Both the position numbers and the translations under genes were made by a program. A stretch of DNA of 64,000 nt from positions 2,666,001-2,730,000 of the forward strand of contig NZ_CP016449.1 in assembly GCF_001713375.1 (NCBI RefSeq). The letters are read 5' to 3'. The stretch comes from Hydrogenophaga sp. RAC07 (lineage in GTDB: Bacteria > Pseudomonadota > Gammaproteobacteria > Burkholderiales > Burkholderiaceae_C). The notes beneath the pieces were generated by a model that searched no databases, was not told the origin of the DNA, and saw nothing but the letters and a program-made list of their open reading frames with translations. Within the stretch, counting starts at the first letter, position 1; each line of letters opens with the position of its first letter. Shown in pieces: positions 21,520 to 31,135 of the stretch.

Positions 21520-21884
21520 GTAACCAACAATCAATGGCAACTGCGATAGTTGGGGTTTCATTGTAGGCAAAAAGCCCGGAATGCACACCACCGAACCACC
21601 GTCAGCCCCTTGTTGCGACGCAGCAACGTGAACTTTACGCACAGCATATCCACAAGATAACGGGAGAAGTTGTGGACCGTCTGTGGACGACCTGGGGACT
21701 TCCGGGACAGCTCCCACATCGTGGGCCGACTTGCCACCGAAGTGAGGGAATTCCACCGGATTCGGGCCCATTTTAGCGAAATCGGTCAACGCGAGCGCGA
21801 CGATAGTGAGCATCCACTAACAAATCGCCATTTTTGGGGGAACGTTGCTCGGACCGATCACTGTGGCGAATAGGCCACCCCTGC

Positions 21885-21920
21885 AAAAAACCCCCAGATC
21901 CGAGAGGGTCTGGGGGTTTT
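21885..21920 (-). terminator. Intrinsic terminator after mucD
   Basis: An eight-base stem, CCCCCAGA / TCTGGGGG, with a ten-base loop is followed on the minus strand by TTTTTT. It lies about 35 bases past the mucD stop codon. The plus-strand side also has TTTT, so it could work in both directions. Confidence 0.8.
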
Positions 21921-21954
21921 GGTGCTGCGGCTGTGTTGAGCGCCAAGCGGCCCA

Positions 21955-23472
21955 TCAGCGCTGCGGTCGAATGACCGCGTACTGTGCCCACTCACCGCGG
22001 CGAAACAGCACATTCACCGGTTTCGACTTGTCGATCTTGCTCAGCGCTGTCTCCATCTCCTTGAGACTGGCGGTGTCTGTATTGGCAATGGCCACGATCA
22101 CATCACCTTCGCGCAAACCGGCACGCGCCGCCGGCCCCTCGGCCGATGCAATGCGAACACCGCCCTTGAGGTTGAGCTCCTTCTTCTCGGCAGCCGTCAG
22201 TTCGGCCAGACCCAGACCGAGCGATTGCACCGCGCTGCTGGCCTGCGGCTTGGCGGGCTGCTCGGGCGCAGCCGCCCTTACTTCGGGCTTTTCAGGCTCC
22301 AGCTCCGCAACCGTGATCGTCAGGTCCTTCTGGGCACCGCGGCGAAGCACGGTCATGGTGCTCTTGTTCCCGGGCTTGGTGTTGCCCACAAAGCGCGGCA
22401 GATCGACTGACTTCTCGATGGTCTTGCCATCGAACTTCAGGATGATGTCGCCGGGTTCGACGCCCGCCTTGGCCGCAGGTGACTCGGGCTCCACGCCTCG
22501 CACCAAAGCACCCTTGGCAGCGCCCAGGCCCAGCGAATCGGCCACATCCTTGCTGACCTGATCGATCTGCACGCCAATGCGCCCGCGCGTCACGCGGCCC
22601 GTGGTCCTGAGCTGGTCGGACACCCGCACCGCTTCGTCGATCGGGATCGCGAACGAGATGCCCTGGAATCCCCCGGAGCGCGAGTAAATCTGGCTGTTGA
22701 TGCCGATCACCTCACCGCTCATGTTGATGAGAGGGCCACCCGAGTTGCCGGGGTTGATGGCCACGTCGGTCTGGATGAACGGCAAAAAGTCGCCCGTGTC
22801 GCGTTGCTTGGCACTCACGATGCCGGCAGTCACCGTGTTTTCCAGGCCGAAAGGAGAGCCAATGGCCATCACCCACTCGCCCACCCGCAGGCGGTTCACG
22901 TCGCCAATCTTCACCGGAGAGAGACCGGTGGCCTCGATCTTGACCACGGCCACATCGGTGCGCTTGTCAGCGCCGACCACACGCGCCTTGAATTCGCGTT
23001 TGTCGGGCAAGGTCACCAGCAATTCGTCGGCGCCTTCCACCACGTGGGCGTTGGTCATGATCAGACCGTCGGCGCTGAGGATGAAGCCCGAGCCAACGCC
23101 GCGAGGCTGTGCTTCTTCAGAGGGACCGCGCTCCTGGCGAGGCGTGCGCGGCGTCATGCCTGGTGGCACAGGAATACCGAAGCGCTTGAAGAACTCCAGC
23201 ATCTGTTCGTCAGGCGCACCTCCAGCACCCGGGCGCGCGGCCACAGCACGCTCCAGTGTGCGGATGTTGACCACCGACGGCCCCACCAGGTCCACCAGAT
23301 CGGTGAAGTCCGGCAAGCCACGCACGCTGGCGGCCGGCGGCACCACCGGCACCACCGCCGTTTGCGCCGACAGTGGCGCGTGCAGGATGAGCGCTGCCGT
23401 TCCGAAGGCTGCCAAGGCAGCGGATGCGGTCATGGCCAGCAAAGGCTTTTGAATACGTTTCAGGTGCGTCAT
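21955..23472 (-). CDS. mucD: Periplasmic Do-type serine protease (DegP/MucD)
   Basis: An HtrA-family protease and chaperone for misfolded envelope proteins. The 505-residue protein has an N-terminal signal sequence (to about residue 37) and the catalytic triad His143 (TNAHVV), Asp173 (RTDVAVV) and Ser244 (PGNSGGPL). Two PDZ domains follow, near residues 290-370 and 415-495. It lies directly downstream of rpoE-rseA-rseB, the typical MucD position in beta- and gammaproteobacteria, so control by the envelope-stress sigma factor is likely. Confidence 0.93.
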   Translation of the reverse strand: MTHLKRIQKPLLAMTASAALAAFGTAALILHAPLSAQTAVVPVVPPAASVRGLPDFTDLVDLVGPSVVNIRTLERAVAARPGAGGAPDEQMLEFFKRFGIPVPPGMTPRTPRQERGPSEEAQPRGVGSGFILSADGLIMTNAHVVEGADELLVTLPDKREFKARVVGADKRTDVAVVKIEATGLSPVKIGDVNRLRVGEWVMAIGSPFGLENTVTAGIVSAKQRDTGDFLPFIQTDVAINPGNSGGPLINMSGEVIGINSQIYSRSGGFQGISFAIPIDEAVRVSDQLRTTGRVTRGRIGVQIDQVSKDVADSLGLGAAKGALVRGVEPESPAAKAGVEPGDIILKFDGKTIEKSVDLPRFVGNTKPGNKSTMTVLRRGAQKDLTITVAELEPEKPEVRAAAPEQPAKPQASSAVQSLGLGLAELTAAEKKELNLKGGVRIASAEGPAARAGLREGDVIVAIANTDTASLKEMETALSKIDKSKPVNVLFRRGEWAQYAVIRPQR

Positions 23473-23583
23473 GGTGATCCTTTACACACTCGCAAATGGC
23501 AAAACCGGGCTGTGCTCGTCGGAGCGCTTTGCCGAACACTGCGCAGGTACGGCTCAGCTGAGAAAAAAACAAGTCTGGCAGGT

Positions 23584-24675
23584 TCAGCGTGTTCGTTCCA
23601 GCGCAAGGGCAAAGCGGCGCAGTGTTGGCGGTGGCACCTCGCCGAGCACCGTCAACCAGTGGTCACCCACGCGTTTGCTGACCGAGTGCGTTGCGCCAAC
23701 AGCGGCTGCTTTTTCCTGCCCATGTCGCTGCGCGTCGAAGGGTTCGACAAACAAGGACACCGAAGCCAGACCATCGGAAAACACCCACTGCATCGGAGCG
23801 GTGCCGGGTGCTTGAGCGGCGCCGGCGTCGCGCGTGTGGCAACTCATCGCCGTGAACCCGGGCACCGGCTCTTTCAAGCGCCAGCCCTCGGCTTCGGCCG
23901 TGGTCTTCTTGAGCAGCGGCTTGTGCACCTCGTAGCCACGCGTGTCCTTCATCATCTTTTGCAGCTTGTCCATGCTGACTGGCGCGTCCAGTTGAAGTTC
24001 GGAGAACGACATCTGCTCCAGCACCGCGCCCTGCTCGCCCAGCGTCTGCAACTTCACCACCAGGCCGGTTTGTCGCTCGGACCAGATGCGGTAGCCAAAG
24101 CGCAGTTCGTCTTTGGGCAGGATCTCGACCATGTCGGCCAGGTGTCCCGCCACGCGCTGGACGCCGGTTTCGCGCGCGGCGTAAAACTGGGGAATCAGGT
24201 TGTTCGGCGTGCGCAGCAACTCCGGAAACATGCCCAGCGATTCGCGCTTCTCGACAAACGCTGTCTTGGTCTCCGGCTCGAAGGTGATGACTTCGTTGTT
24301 GCGCCTAATGGTTGTGCGCGGTGTCCCCGTGAGCGTGTCGATGCGCTCCATCTGCTGGTTGCCGTCGCACACATGCCAGACCTTCGACGCGGACATGGAA
24401 GCCCCCGCCGACACCACCAGCGTGCCCGTGTAGGCGCGCTGACGCGACGCTTCATGCATGCGGCTGAGCCATTCATTCACCGACCGCGTGCCCGCCTCGG
24501 GCGAGGATCCGACCTGGGCCTGCAATGGACCACCCAACAACAAACCAGCGGTGAGCAGTGCCATGGCGCCCACAGGGCGCCAGTGCCGCAATGTCGAGCG
24601 GGGGTGGCGGGGGCGGTGGGAGGTCGCAGCAATCACAGGCATGGCAGGTCTCGCGTCAAACAAAATCGGCAACAT
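23584..24675 (-). CDS. rseB: Sigma-E regulatory protein RseB/MucB
   Basis: RseB is a periplasmic protein that binds the anti-sigma factor RseA and lipid or LPS signals, delaying sigma-E release. The 363-residue protein has a hydrophobic signal segment (AMALLTAGLLLGG, about residues 37-50) and the MucB/RseB start WLSRMHEASRQRAYTGTLVV. The C-terminal domain includes WVFSDGLASVSLFVEPF. An ATG 11 codons downstream (24642) would give a more ordinary signal peptide, so the start is uncertain. Confidence 0.9.
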   Translation of the reverse strand: MLPILFDARPAMPVIAATSHRPRHPRSTLRHWRPVGAMALLTAGLLLGGPLQAQVGSSPEAGTRSVNEWLSRMHEASRQRAYTGTLVVSAGASMSASKVWHVCDGNQQMERIDTLTGTPRTTIRRNNEVITFEPETKTAFVEKRESLGMFPELLRTPNNLIPQFYAARETGVQRVAGHLADMVEILPKDELRFGYRIWSERQTGLVVKLQTLGEQGAVLEQMSFSELQLDAPVSMDKLQKMMKDTRGYEVHKPLLKKTTAEAEGWRLKEPVPGFTAMSCHTRDAGAAQAPGTAPMQWVFSDGLASVSLFVEPFDAQRHGQEKAAAVGATHSVSKRVGDHWLTVLGEVPPPTLRRFALALERTR

Positions 24676-24681
24676 GGCTGC

Positions 24682-25365
24682 TCAACGTCCCGCCGCTTCG
24701 TAGGTGGCGTTGCGGATGAACCCGGAGGCCATTTGCAGGGCTGACATGCCACCGTGCTGCCGGTGCTCGGCCAGCAGGGCTTCGAGTTGTGCGTCGCGGA
24801 TCACCACGCCCTGGCCGGTGTTGACGGCCACCGGCGCGGCGATCGCAGGAGCGGAGGCGGTTGCCACGGACGCGGGAGTGTTCGATGCCAGCTGGGCACC
24901 AGCGTCACTGCCCGAACCCGAACCCGATACCACGCTCCAGCTCACGGCCATCACAGCGGCGAGCGACGCAAAGCCCGCGACCAGCTTCCAGCGGAAAACC
25001 GCGTCGTTGGCGGCCTCATTTCGAACCTGACCCGACCCGGACACCGGGGTTTGAACACCCGTGCGAGGCGCAGTTTTCAGCTCGGTCTCACGGCCCTCCA
25101 GGCCAATCCGAACAGCCGCCAGAAATTCGGCAGCGGGCCGAGCGCCCTTCGAGTCTCCTTGGCCCCGCAGCACGTCACCAATCACTTGATACGCATGCCA
25201 ATTCGACAGCGCATCCGAGTCCAGCGAGGTCATCAGAGCGTCAATTTCGGCAGCGCCAAGCTCACCATCGACCATGGCGGACAAGGCCGGATCCAAACCC
25301 AGACTCGGCTTGAGGGCGGCGGCGGTTTCAGCCGTCGGCGGGCTGTGATGTTGTTCGGCATTCAT
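24682..25365 (-). CDS. rseA: Anti-sigma-E factor RseA
   Basis: RseA is a single-span inner-membrane protein that holds sigma-E inactive. The 227-residue product has the N-terminal anti-sigma domain (LSAMVDGELGAAEIDALM, then WHAYQVIGDVLRG), one membrane helix near residues 127-147 (KLVAGFASLAAVMAVSWSVV), and a periplasmic tail. It sits between rpoE and rseB in the standard order, so stress-triggered proteolysis of RseA is the expected control of RpoE. Confidence 0.92.
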   Translation of the reverse strand: MNAEQHHSPPTAETAAALKPSLGLDPALSAMVDGELGAAEIDALMTSLDSDALSNWHAYQVIGDVLRGQGDSKGARPAAEFLAAVRIGLEGRETELKTAPRTGVQTPVSGSGQVRNEAANDAVFRWKLVAGFASLAAVMAVSWSVVSGSGSGSDAGAQLASNTPASVATASAPAIAAPVAVNTGQGVVIRDAQLEALLAEHRQHGGMSALQMASGFIRNATYEAAGR

Positions 25366-25422
25366 GATTCATTTCCCCGTGTGCGATGCAATGGGCTTGT
25401 GTGGCCCGACTGCGCAATTCCA

Positions 25423-26064
25423 CTACCAGCGTTTGCCCGTTTGGCGTTCCAGCATCGGCTTGATGCGTCCGGAAATGGCCTCGCGGGCTCGAAAAATCCG
25501 CGAACGAACCGTTCCAATCGGACATTCCAACGCCTGCGCGATTTCCTCGTAGCTCATGCCCTCGATTTCCCGCAAGGTGATTGCCATTCGCAACTCTTCG
25601 GGCAGCGCGTCCATGGCCGCGTTGACCGCTTGGGCAATCTCCTTGCTCGCCAGCACCGCCTCGGGCGTCTCGGTGTCGGCCGCGTTGAAATTTAGTTCGC
25701 GTTCGGACGAGGAAGTTTCATCGTCGTCCGACGATTTCATCTGCGACTGGAAAACCAGGGGGTCGCGCTTGAGCTCCATCAGCTGCTTTTTCGCGGTGTT
25801 CACCGCGATGCGGTACAGCCAGGTGTAGAACTGGGCGTCGCCGCGGAACTGCGCCAGAGCCCGGTAGGCCCGGATGAAAGTCTCCTGCGCGATGTCTTGA
25901 ACCAGATCGGAGTCGCGCACCATGCGCCCGATGAGCCGCTCGACGCGGCGCTGGTATTTGATGACGAGCAATTCAAATGCTCGCTGCTCGCCGCCCAATG
26001 TGCGCTGCACCAACATGACGTCGCTGTCGGGAGGCGGGGGGGCGGTGTGGTCTTCAGGAGTCAT
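25423..26064 (-). CDS. rpoE: Envelope-stress sigma factor RpoE (AlgU)
   Basis: An ECF sigma factor of 213 residues from the ATG at 26064; a TTG seven codons upstream is also open. Region 2 contains RAFELLVIKYQRRVERLIG and DLVQDIAQETFIRAYRAL, and region 4 contains LPEELRMAITLREIEGMSYEEIA with GTVRSRIFRARE. An acidic serine-rich linker (SSDDDETSSSERE) joins the two regions. The rseA-rseB-mucD genes follow. No clear RpoE-type promoter was found in the 91 bases before it. Confidence 0.94.
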   Translation of the reverse strand: MTPEDHTAPPPPDSDVMLVQRTLGGEQRAFELLVIKYQRRVERLIGRMVRDSDLVQDIAQETFIRAYRALAQFRGDAQFYTWLYRIAVNTAKKQLMELKRDPLVFQSQMKSSDDDETSSSERELNFNAADTETPEAVLASKEIAQAVNAAMDALPEELRMAITLREIEGMSYEEIAQALECPIGTVRSRIFRAREAISGRIKPMLERQTGKRW

Positions 26065-26155
26065 GCGCGCGGAAATATACCCCAAGGGTTGGAAGAGACT
26101 CGGCGCGTCGGTGGATGGCCTGCCGCTACGAAGGCCCGCAGATGACGAACCGGGG

Positions 26156-26629
26156 TCAAGCGAGGCTCGCCACCAGCGCTCTTCTCAAGTCGCTCCAACG
26201 CCCGGGAGAGCCGCTCCGTACCACCCACGCCCACCGTCGGCCCATGCCCGGCCCGCGGAAGCGAAGCAAGACGCGGTCCTGCAGATCGAGCACGCGCTCC
26301 ATGCTGTTCAAGATCAGCTGTTCCGAGTGATTGCGGTCGGTCCACGACCAAGCGCCGCGGGTGCCGTCTTCCGCCACACGCCGTGAATCCCAATGCAGGC
26401 TGCCCTGCGGCGAAGAAAGCCAGGTCAGAAGGGCCCAAGTCGTCCAGCTCAGCCACACGGCAATGCCCGCAACGCAAGGAAGCCAGCCCCAGACACCGAG
26501 GTTCCGAAAATTCGACTCGACCAGGAACAATGCCACCACCGCCCCGCTCACCCCACCGAGCGCCACCAGAAGCCAGCCATGAAACGCACAACGCCCCACC
26601 GGGAAGACCACGGATGGGGCGTTGTGCAT
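26156..26629 (-). CDS. Small membrane protein of unknown function
   Basis: A 157-residue protein with two predicted membrane helices (HGWLLVALGGVSGAVVALFLV and WLPCVAGIAVWLSWTTWALL) followed by a basic cytoplasmic domain that repeats W-containing strands (GAWSWTDR, RRWAWVV, GRWSDLRRALVAS). Two N-terminal helices plus a compact beta-rich tail vaguely recall CptA/YgfX-type proteins, but that is only a shape resemblance. It lies between fabF and rpoE, 33 bases after the fabF stop, and could be transcribed with either. Confidence 0.65.
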   Translation of the reverse strand: MHNAPSVVFPVGRCAFHGWLLVALGGVSGAVVALFLVESNFRNLGVWGWLPCVAGIAVWLSWTTWALLTWLSSPQGSLHWDSRRVAEDGTRGAWSWTDRNHSEQLILNSMERVLDLQDRVLLRFRGPGMGRRWAWVVRSGSPGRWSDLRRALVASLA

Positions 26630-26662
26630 GGAGAGCGGGTGTAATGGAGACGTTCGAGAAAC

Positions 26663-27907
26663 TCAAACGCGCTTGAAAACCAATGAGCCGTTGGTGCCGC
26701 CAAATCCGAAATTGTTCTTGAGGGCAACATCAATCTTCATGTCCCGTGCCGTGTTGGCGCAGTAGTCCAGGTCGCACTCGGGATCCTGGTTGAAGATGTT
26801 GATGGTCGGAGGACTCTTCTGGTGATGCAGTGCCAGCACCGTGAACACGCTCTCGATGCCGCCCGCGCCACCGAGCAAATGGCCGGTCATGGACTTGGTG
26901 GAGTTGACCACCACCTTGCCCGCGTGATCACCCAAAGCGGCTTTGATGGCGTTCGTTTCATTGAGATCGCCCAGCGGCGTCGAGGTCCCATGCGCATTGA
27001 GGTAGTCCACCTGGTCGGCGTTCAGTTCCGCATTGCGCAAAGCGCTGACCATGGCGCGTCGAGGGCCGTCCATGCTGGGCGCCGTCATGTGACCGGCATC
27101 GGCGCTCATTCCGTAACCCGAGAGCTCCGCATAAATGCGCGCGCCGCGCGCTTTGGCGAACTCGTACTCTTCGAGCACCATCACACCTGCGCCTTCACCC
27201 AGCACAAAGCCATCGCGGTCTTTGTCCCAGGGGCGTGAAGCCGTGGCCGGATCGTCGTTGCGCGTGGACAGGGCGCGCATGGCAGCGAAACCTCCCACAC
27301 CCAAAGGTGACACGGTGGCTTCGGAGCCACCGGCTACGATCACATCGGCGTCGCCGTACTCGATCTTGCGGGCGGCCTCGCCGATGCAGTGCAGTCCGGT
27401 GGTGCACGCCGTCACCACAGCGAGGTTCGGTCCTTTGAAGCCATAACGCATCGACACGTGGCCAGCGATCATGTTGATGATCGACGCAGGCACGAAGAAA
27501 GGCGATATGCGGCGAGGACCACGGCTCACCAGTTCGGCGTGGGTTTCTTCAATCAGAGGCAAGCCGCCAATGCCCGAGCCGATGATGCATCCGATGCGGA
27601 TGGCGGTCTCCTCATCCAGCGCATCTCCCAAGGGCAAACCCGAGTCGATCACGGCCTGGTGGGCCGCTGCGACGCCGAAGTGGATGAAGCTGTCCATCGT
27701 TCGCGCTTCTTTGGCGCTCATGTAGGACTCGATGTTGAAGCCCTTGACCTCGCCCGCGATCTTGCAAGCAAAGTTGGAGGCGTCAAACCGGGTGATGAGG
27801 TCAATGCCGGAGCGTCCGGCCAACAGGTTGGCCCAGGCATCTTCCACCGTGTTTCCCACGGGGCTGATACAGCCCAGGCCGGTCACGACTACGCGACGAC
27901 GGCTCAT
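26663..27907 (-). CDS. fabF: Beta-ketoacyl-ACP synthase II
   Basis: FabF elongates acyl-ACP with malonyl-ACP in type II fatty acid synthesis. At 414 residues it is the usual length. The nucleophile is Cys168 in [15 protein letters not shown], and the catalytic histidines are in [11 protein letters not shown] and [12 protein letters not shown]. It follows acpP by 92 bases in the fab cluster, and the small membrane protein and rpoE lie downstream. Confidence 0.96.
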   Translation of the reverse strand: MSRRRVVVTGLGCISPVGNTVEDAWANLLAGRSGIDLITRFDASNFACKIAGEVKGFNIESYMSAKEARTMDSFIHFGVAAAHQAVIDSGLPLGDALDEETAIRIGCIIGSGIGGLPLIEETHAELVSRGPRRISPFFVPASIINMIAGHVSMRYGFKGPNLAVVTACTTGLHCIGEAARKIEYGDADVIVAGGSEATVSPLGVGGFAAMRALSTRNDDPATASRPWDKDRDGFVLGEGAGVMVLEEYEFAKARGARIYAELSGYGMSADAGHMTAPSMDGPRRAMVSALRNAELNADQVDYLNAHGTSTPLGDLNETNAIKAALGDHAGKVVVNSTKSMTGHLLGGAGGIESVFTVLALHHQKSPPTINIFNQDPECDLDYCANTARDMKIDVALKNNFGFGGTNGSLVFKRV

Positions 27908-27999
27908 TCAGTTCCCCCGCGTTCTTGACCGCAGGCCTGACCACCCGACTCCGAAGAAACGGCGAGGCAGGCAGCGGCTGAACGCATGCAAATAAACAA

Positions 28000-28278
<279 letters not shown>

Positions 28279-28362
28279 TTAGCCGGGCTAGGGAGGTCTC
28301 CCCAGATGGCCCGCCGGGCGGCTGGCGCGGCGATTGAACACAATTGAACGCGGGCTGTGTCG

Positions 28363-29124
28363 TCAGGACATGAACATGCCGCCGTTGACATGCAACTCCT
28401 GGCCCGTGACATACGACGCGTGTGGACCAGCCAGGTAGGCCACGGCATGCGCGATGTCGGCCGGTTTTCCCAAATGTCCCAGCGGGATTTGCCCCAGCAA
28501 GGCCTTCTGTTGTTCTTCGGGAAGCGCCGCGGTCATGTCGGTTTCGATGAAACCGGGTGCAACGCAGTTCACCGTGATGTTGCGGCTGCCGAGTTCACGC
28601 GCCAGCGCGCGCGTCATGCCCGCCACACCGGCTTTGGCCGCAGCGTAGTTGGCCTGGCCTGCGTTGCCCGAAGCGCCCACCACGCTGGTGATGCTGATGA
28701 TGCGGCCGTAGCGCTGCTTCATCATCGGGCGAATCACAGCGCGGCTCATGCGAAACACGGCCTTCAGGTTGGTATCGAGCACGGCGTCCCAGTCGTCGTC
28801 TTTCAGGCGCATGGCCAGCATGTCACGGGTGATGCCGGCGTTGTTCACCAACACCTGCAGACCACCGTGGGCCTTGACGATTTCATCGATCAGCGCTTCG
28901 GCCGACGCAGCATCGTTGACATCAAGCTTGGCGCCACGGCAACCCTCTGCGGCGCCTGCAACACCGGTGAGGCCCGCGGTGATCCTGGCCGCGCCTTCGT
29001 CGCTGGTGGCGGTGCCGATCACGATGAGGCCATTCGCAGCCAGTTCGTGCGCAATGGCGGCGCCGATGCCGCGCGAGGCGCCGGTGACCAACGCCACCTG
29101 GCCCGCAAATTTCAGTTCAGACAT
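28363..29124 (-). CDS. fabG: 3-oxoacyl-ACP reductase
   Basis: FabG reduces 3-oxoacyl-ACP with NADPH. This 253-residue short-chain dehydrogenase has the cofactor motif VTGASRGIGAAIA, NNAGITRD, and the catalytic Ser147, Tyr160 and Lys164 in ISITSVVG and ANYAAAKAGV. It is slightly longer than E. coli FabG (244), with the extra length around residues 50-65. It follows fabD by 15 bases. Confidence 0.96.
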   Translation of the reverse strand: MSELKFAGQVALVTGASRGIGAAIAHELAANGLIVIGTATSDEGAARITAGLTGVAGAAEGCRGAKLDVNDAASAEALIDEIVKAHGGLQVLVNNAGITRDMLAMRLKDDDWDAVLDTNLKAVFRMSRAVIRPMMKQRYGRIISITSVVGASGNAGQANYAAAKAGVAGMTRALARELGSRNITVNCVAPGFIETDMTAALPEEQQKALLGQIPLGHLGKPADIAHAVAYLAGPHASYVTGQELHVNGGMFMS

Positions 29125-29139
29125 GGTGTGCTCCTGGTC

Positions 29140-30090
29140 TCAGGCCAACAAGGTTTTGACATCGGCCAAGGTGGCCGGGTCGTACAAGGGAACGCCCGTG
29201 AGTTCAGGATCAATGCGCTTGACCATGCCCGCGAGCACCTTGCCCGGGCCGCATTCGACAATCCTGTCGACGCCGCGCGCCTTGATGGCCTGGACACATT
29301 CCACCCACCGCACCGGGCCGAATGCCTGGCGGTACAGCGCATCGCGTATGCGGTCCGCATCGGTTTCAACGGTCACATCGATGTTGTTGACCACAGGAAT
29401 CTGCGCCTGCGAAAACACCGTACCGGCGAGCTTTTCCTTCAGTCGCTCGGCGGCCGGCTTCATGAGGCTGGAGTGGAAAGGTGCCGACACCGGCAAGGGC
29501 AAAGCGCGCTTCGCACCGTTGGCCTTGAGCACCTCGCAGGCTTTGTCGACCGCCGCCTTGCTGCCCGCAATCACGGTCTGGGAAGGGTCGTTGAAATTCA
29601 CCGCCTCCACCACCTCGGCACTGTCCGCACCAAACGTGGCTTGCGCTTCGGCGCAGCCAGCGATCACGCGCTGGGCGTCCATGCCGAGGATGGCGGCCAT
29701 GGCGCCGGTACCGACCGGCACGGCTTCCTGCATGGCGGCCGCACGAAAGCGCACCAGCGGGGCGGCCTGGGTCAGCGTCAGCACGCCAGCTGCCACCAGC
29801 GCGGCGTATTCGCCCAAGGAATGGCCAGCAAGCACCAACGGCAAGGACCCACCCTCGGCACGCCACACGCGCCACGCGGCCACCCCCGCAACCAGCATCA
29901 CCGGCTGGGTATTGGTGGTCATGGACAGCAACTCCTTGGGACCGTCGTGGATCAACTGCCCCACGTTTTCGCCCAAGGCATCCGAGGCCTCGGAGAGTGT
30001 GCTCTGCACCTCGGGGTGATCGCCCCAGGCGTCGAGCATGCCGACAGCTTGCGAGCCCTGGCCGGGAAATACGAACGCAAAATTCTTCAT
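29140..30090 (-). CDS. fabD: Malonyl-CoA:ACP transacylase
   Basis: FabD moves malonyl from CoA to ACP. The 316-residue protein has the start FAFVFPGQGSQAVGM, the nucleophile Ser91 in LAGHSLGEYAALVAAG, and the catalytic His in APFHSSLMKPAA. It lies between fabH and fabG in the fatty-acid operon. Confidence 0.96.
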   Translation of the reverse strand: MKNFAFVFPGQGSQAVGMLDAWGDHPEVQSTLSEASDALGENVGQLIHDGPKELLSMTTNTQPVMLVAGVAAWRVWRAEGGSLPLVLAGHSLGEYAALVAAGVLTLTQAAPLVRFRAAAMQEAVPVGTGAMAAILGMDAQRVIAGCAEAQATFGADSAEVVEAVNFNDPSQTVIAGSKAAVDKACEVLKANGAKRALPLPVSAPFHSSLMKPAAERLKEKLAGTVFSQAQIPVVNNIDVTVETDADRIRDALYRQAFGPVRWVECVQAIKARGVDRIVECGPGKVLAGMVKRIDPELTGVPLYDPATLADVKTLLA

Positions 30091-30138
30091 GTGATCTTCA
30101 ATTGGTCTTGTGCAGAAGAAGCCCCTGGGCGGATCTGC

Positions 30139-31116
30139 TCAGAAATCCAGCAGCACGGAGCCCCAAGTGAAGCCACCCCCCACGCCTTCGAGCATGAGGG
30201 TGTCGCCTCGCTTCACCTGCCCTTGGCGCACCGCGTGGTCCAGCGCCAGCGGGATCGAAGCCGCCGACGTGTTGCCGTGCTGATCGACAGTGACCACCAC
30301 CTTGTCCATGGGCAGCTTGAGCTTGCGTGCCGTGCTTTGCATGATGCGGATATTGGCCTGGTGCGGAATGAGCCAGTCCACGTCCTCGGCCGTCTTGCCG
30401 GCTTTCGCGAGCACGGCCCGCGCGGTGTCTTCGAGCACGCCCACCGCCAGCTTGAACACCGCCTGGCCGTCCATCTTGAGCAGCGGGTCGCCGAGGATCG
30501 AGCCACCCGACACGTGCCCGGGCACACACAGGATGCCCGAGTGCTTGCCGTCGGCGTGGATGTCGGTGGCGAGGATGCCGGGCTTGTCGGATGCCTCCAG
30601 CAACACCGCACCGGCGCCATCACCAAACAGCACACACGTCGTACGGTCGTTGAAGTCCAGAATGCGGCTGAACACTTCGGAGCCGACCACAAGCGCCTTG
30701 TGCGCGGTGCCCGACTGGATCAGGGCGTCGGCCACGGTCAGTGCATAAATGAAGCCGCTGCAGACCGCCTGCACATCGAACACCGGGCAGCCTGCAATGC
30801 CCAGCTTGTGCTGCAGCAGGGCGGCCGTTGAAGGGAACACCATGTCGGGCGTCGATGTGGCGACGATGATCAGGTCGATATCGGCCGGCAGCACACCCGC
30901 CGCGGACATGGCTTCACGGCAGGCCACTGCGGCCAGATCGCTCGCGAACATGCCGTCCGCGGCGAAGTGGCGCGCCCGGATGCCGGTGCGCTCCACGATC
31001 CAGTCGTCGCTGGTTTCCACGCCGCGTTTTGCCAGCATGTCCACCATGTCGGCGTTGGTCAGGCGGTTGGGTGGCAGGCAACTGCCGGTGCCGGTGATGC
31101 GGGCAAAACGGGTCAT
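30139..31116 (-). CDS. fabH: Beta-ketoacyl-ACP synthase III
   Basis: FabH starts fatty acid synthesis by condensing acetyl-CoA with malonyl-ACP. The 325-residue protein has the nucleophile Cys119 in [13 protein letters not shown], the catalytic His in [10 protein letters not shown], and the Asn in [13 protein letters not shown]. It is placed between plsX and fabD. Confidence 0.96.
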   Translation of the reverse strand: MTRFARITGTGSCLPPNRLTNADMVDMLAKRGVETSDDWIVERTGIRARHFAADGMFASDLAAVACREAMSAAGVLPADIDLIIVATSTPDMVFPSTAALLQHKLGIAGCPVFDVQAVCSGFIYALTVADALIQSGTAHKALVVGSEVFSRILDFNDRTTCVLFGDGAGAVLLEASDKPGILATDIHADGKHSGILCVPGHVSGGSILGDPLLKMDGQAVFKLAVGVLEDTARAVLAKAGKTAEDVDWLIPHQANIRIMQSTARKLKLPMDKVVVTVDQHGNTSAASIPLALDHAVRQGQVKRGDTLMLEGVGGGFTWGSVLLDF

Positions 31117-31135
31117 GCGGTGCGTGTGGGGTGGT

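Larger units (their letters stand above)
21430..21954. other. 525-bp intergenic region between mucD and lepA
   Basis: No convincing protein gene is seen. Two hairpin terminators both point leftward: one directly after mucD and one 60 bases before lepA. Between them lie about 360 bases, including several TCCACA-containing sequences and a TACAAT box about 65 bases before the second terminator. The layout would fit a small RNA gene or a lepA leader. Some related genomes have a small gene such as a glutaredoxin here, but no trace of one is recognisable. Confidence 0.5.

Noticed and set aside
21647..21692. Cluster of TCCACA-containing sequences resembling DnaA boxes (one near TATCCACA).
   Set aside because: Only imperfect matches, no AT-rich unwinding region and no dnaA, gidA or parAB genes nearby, so a replication origin is not supported.
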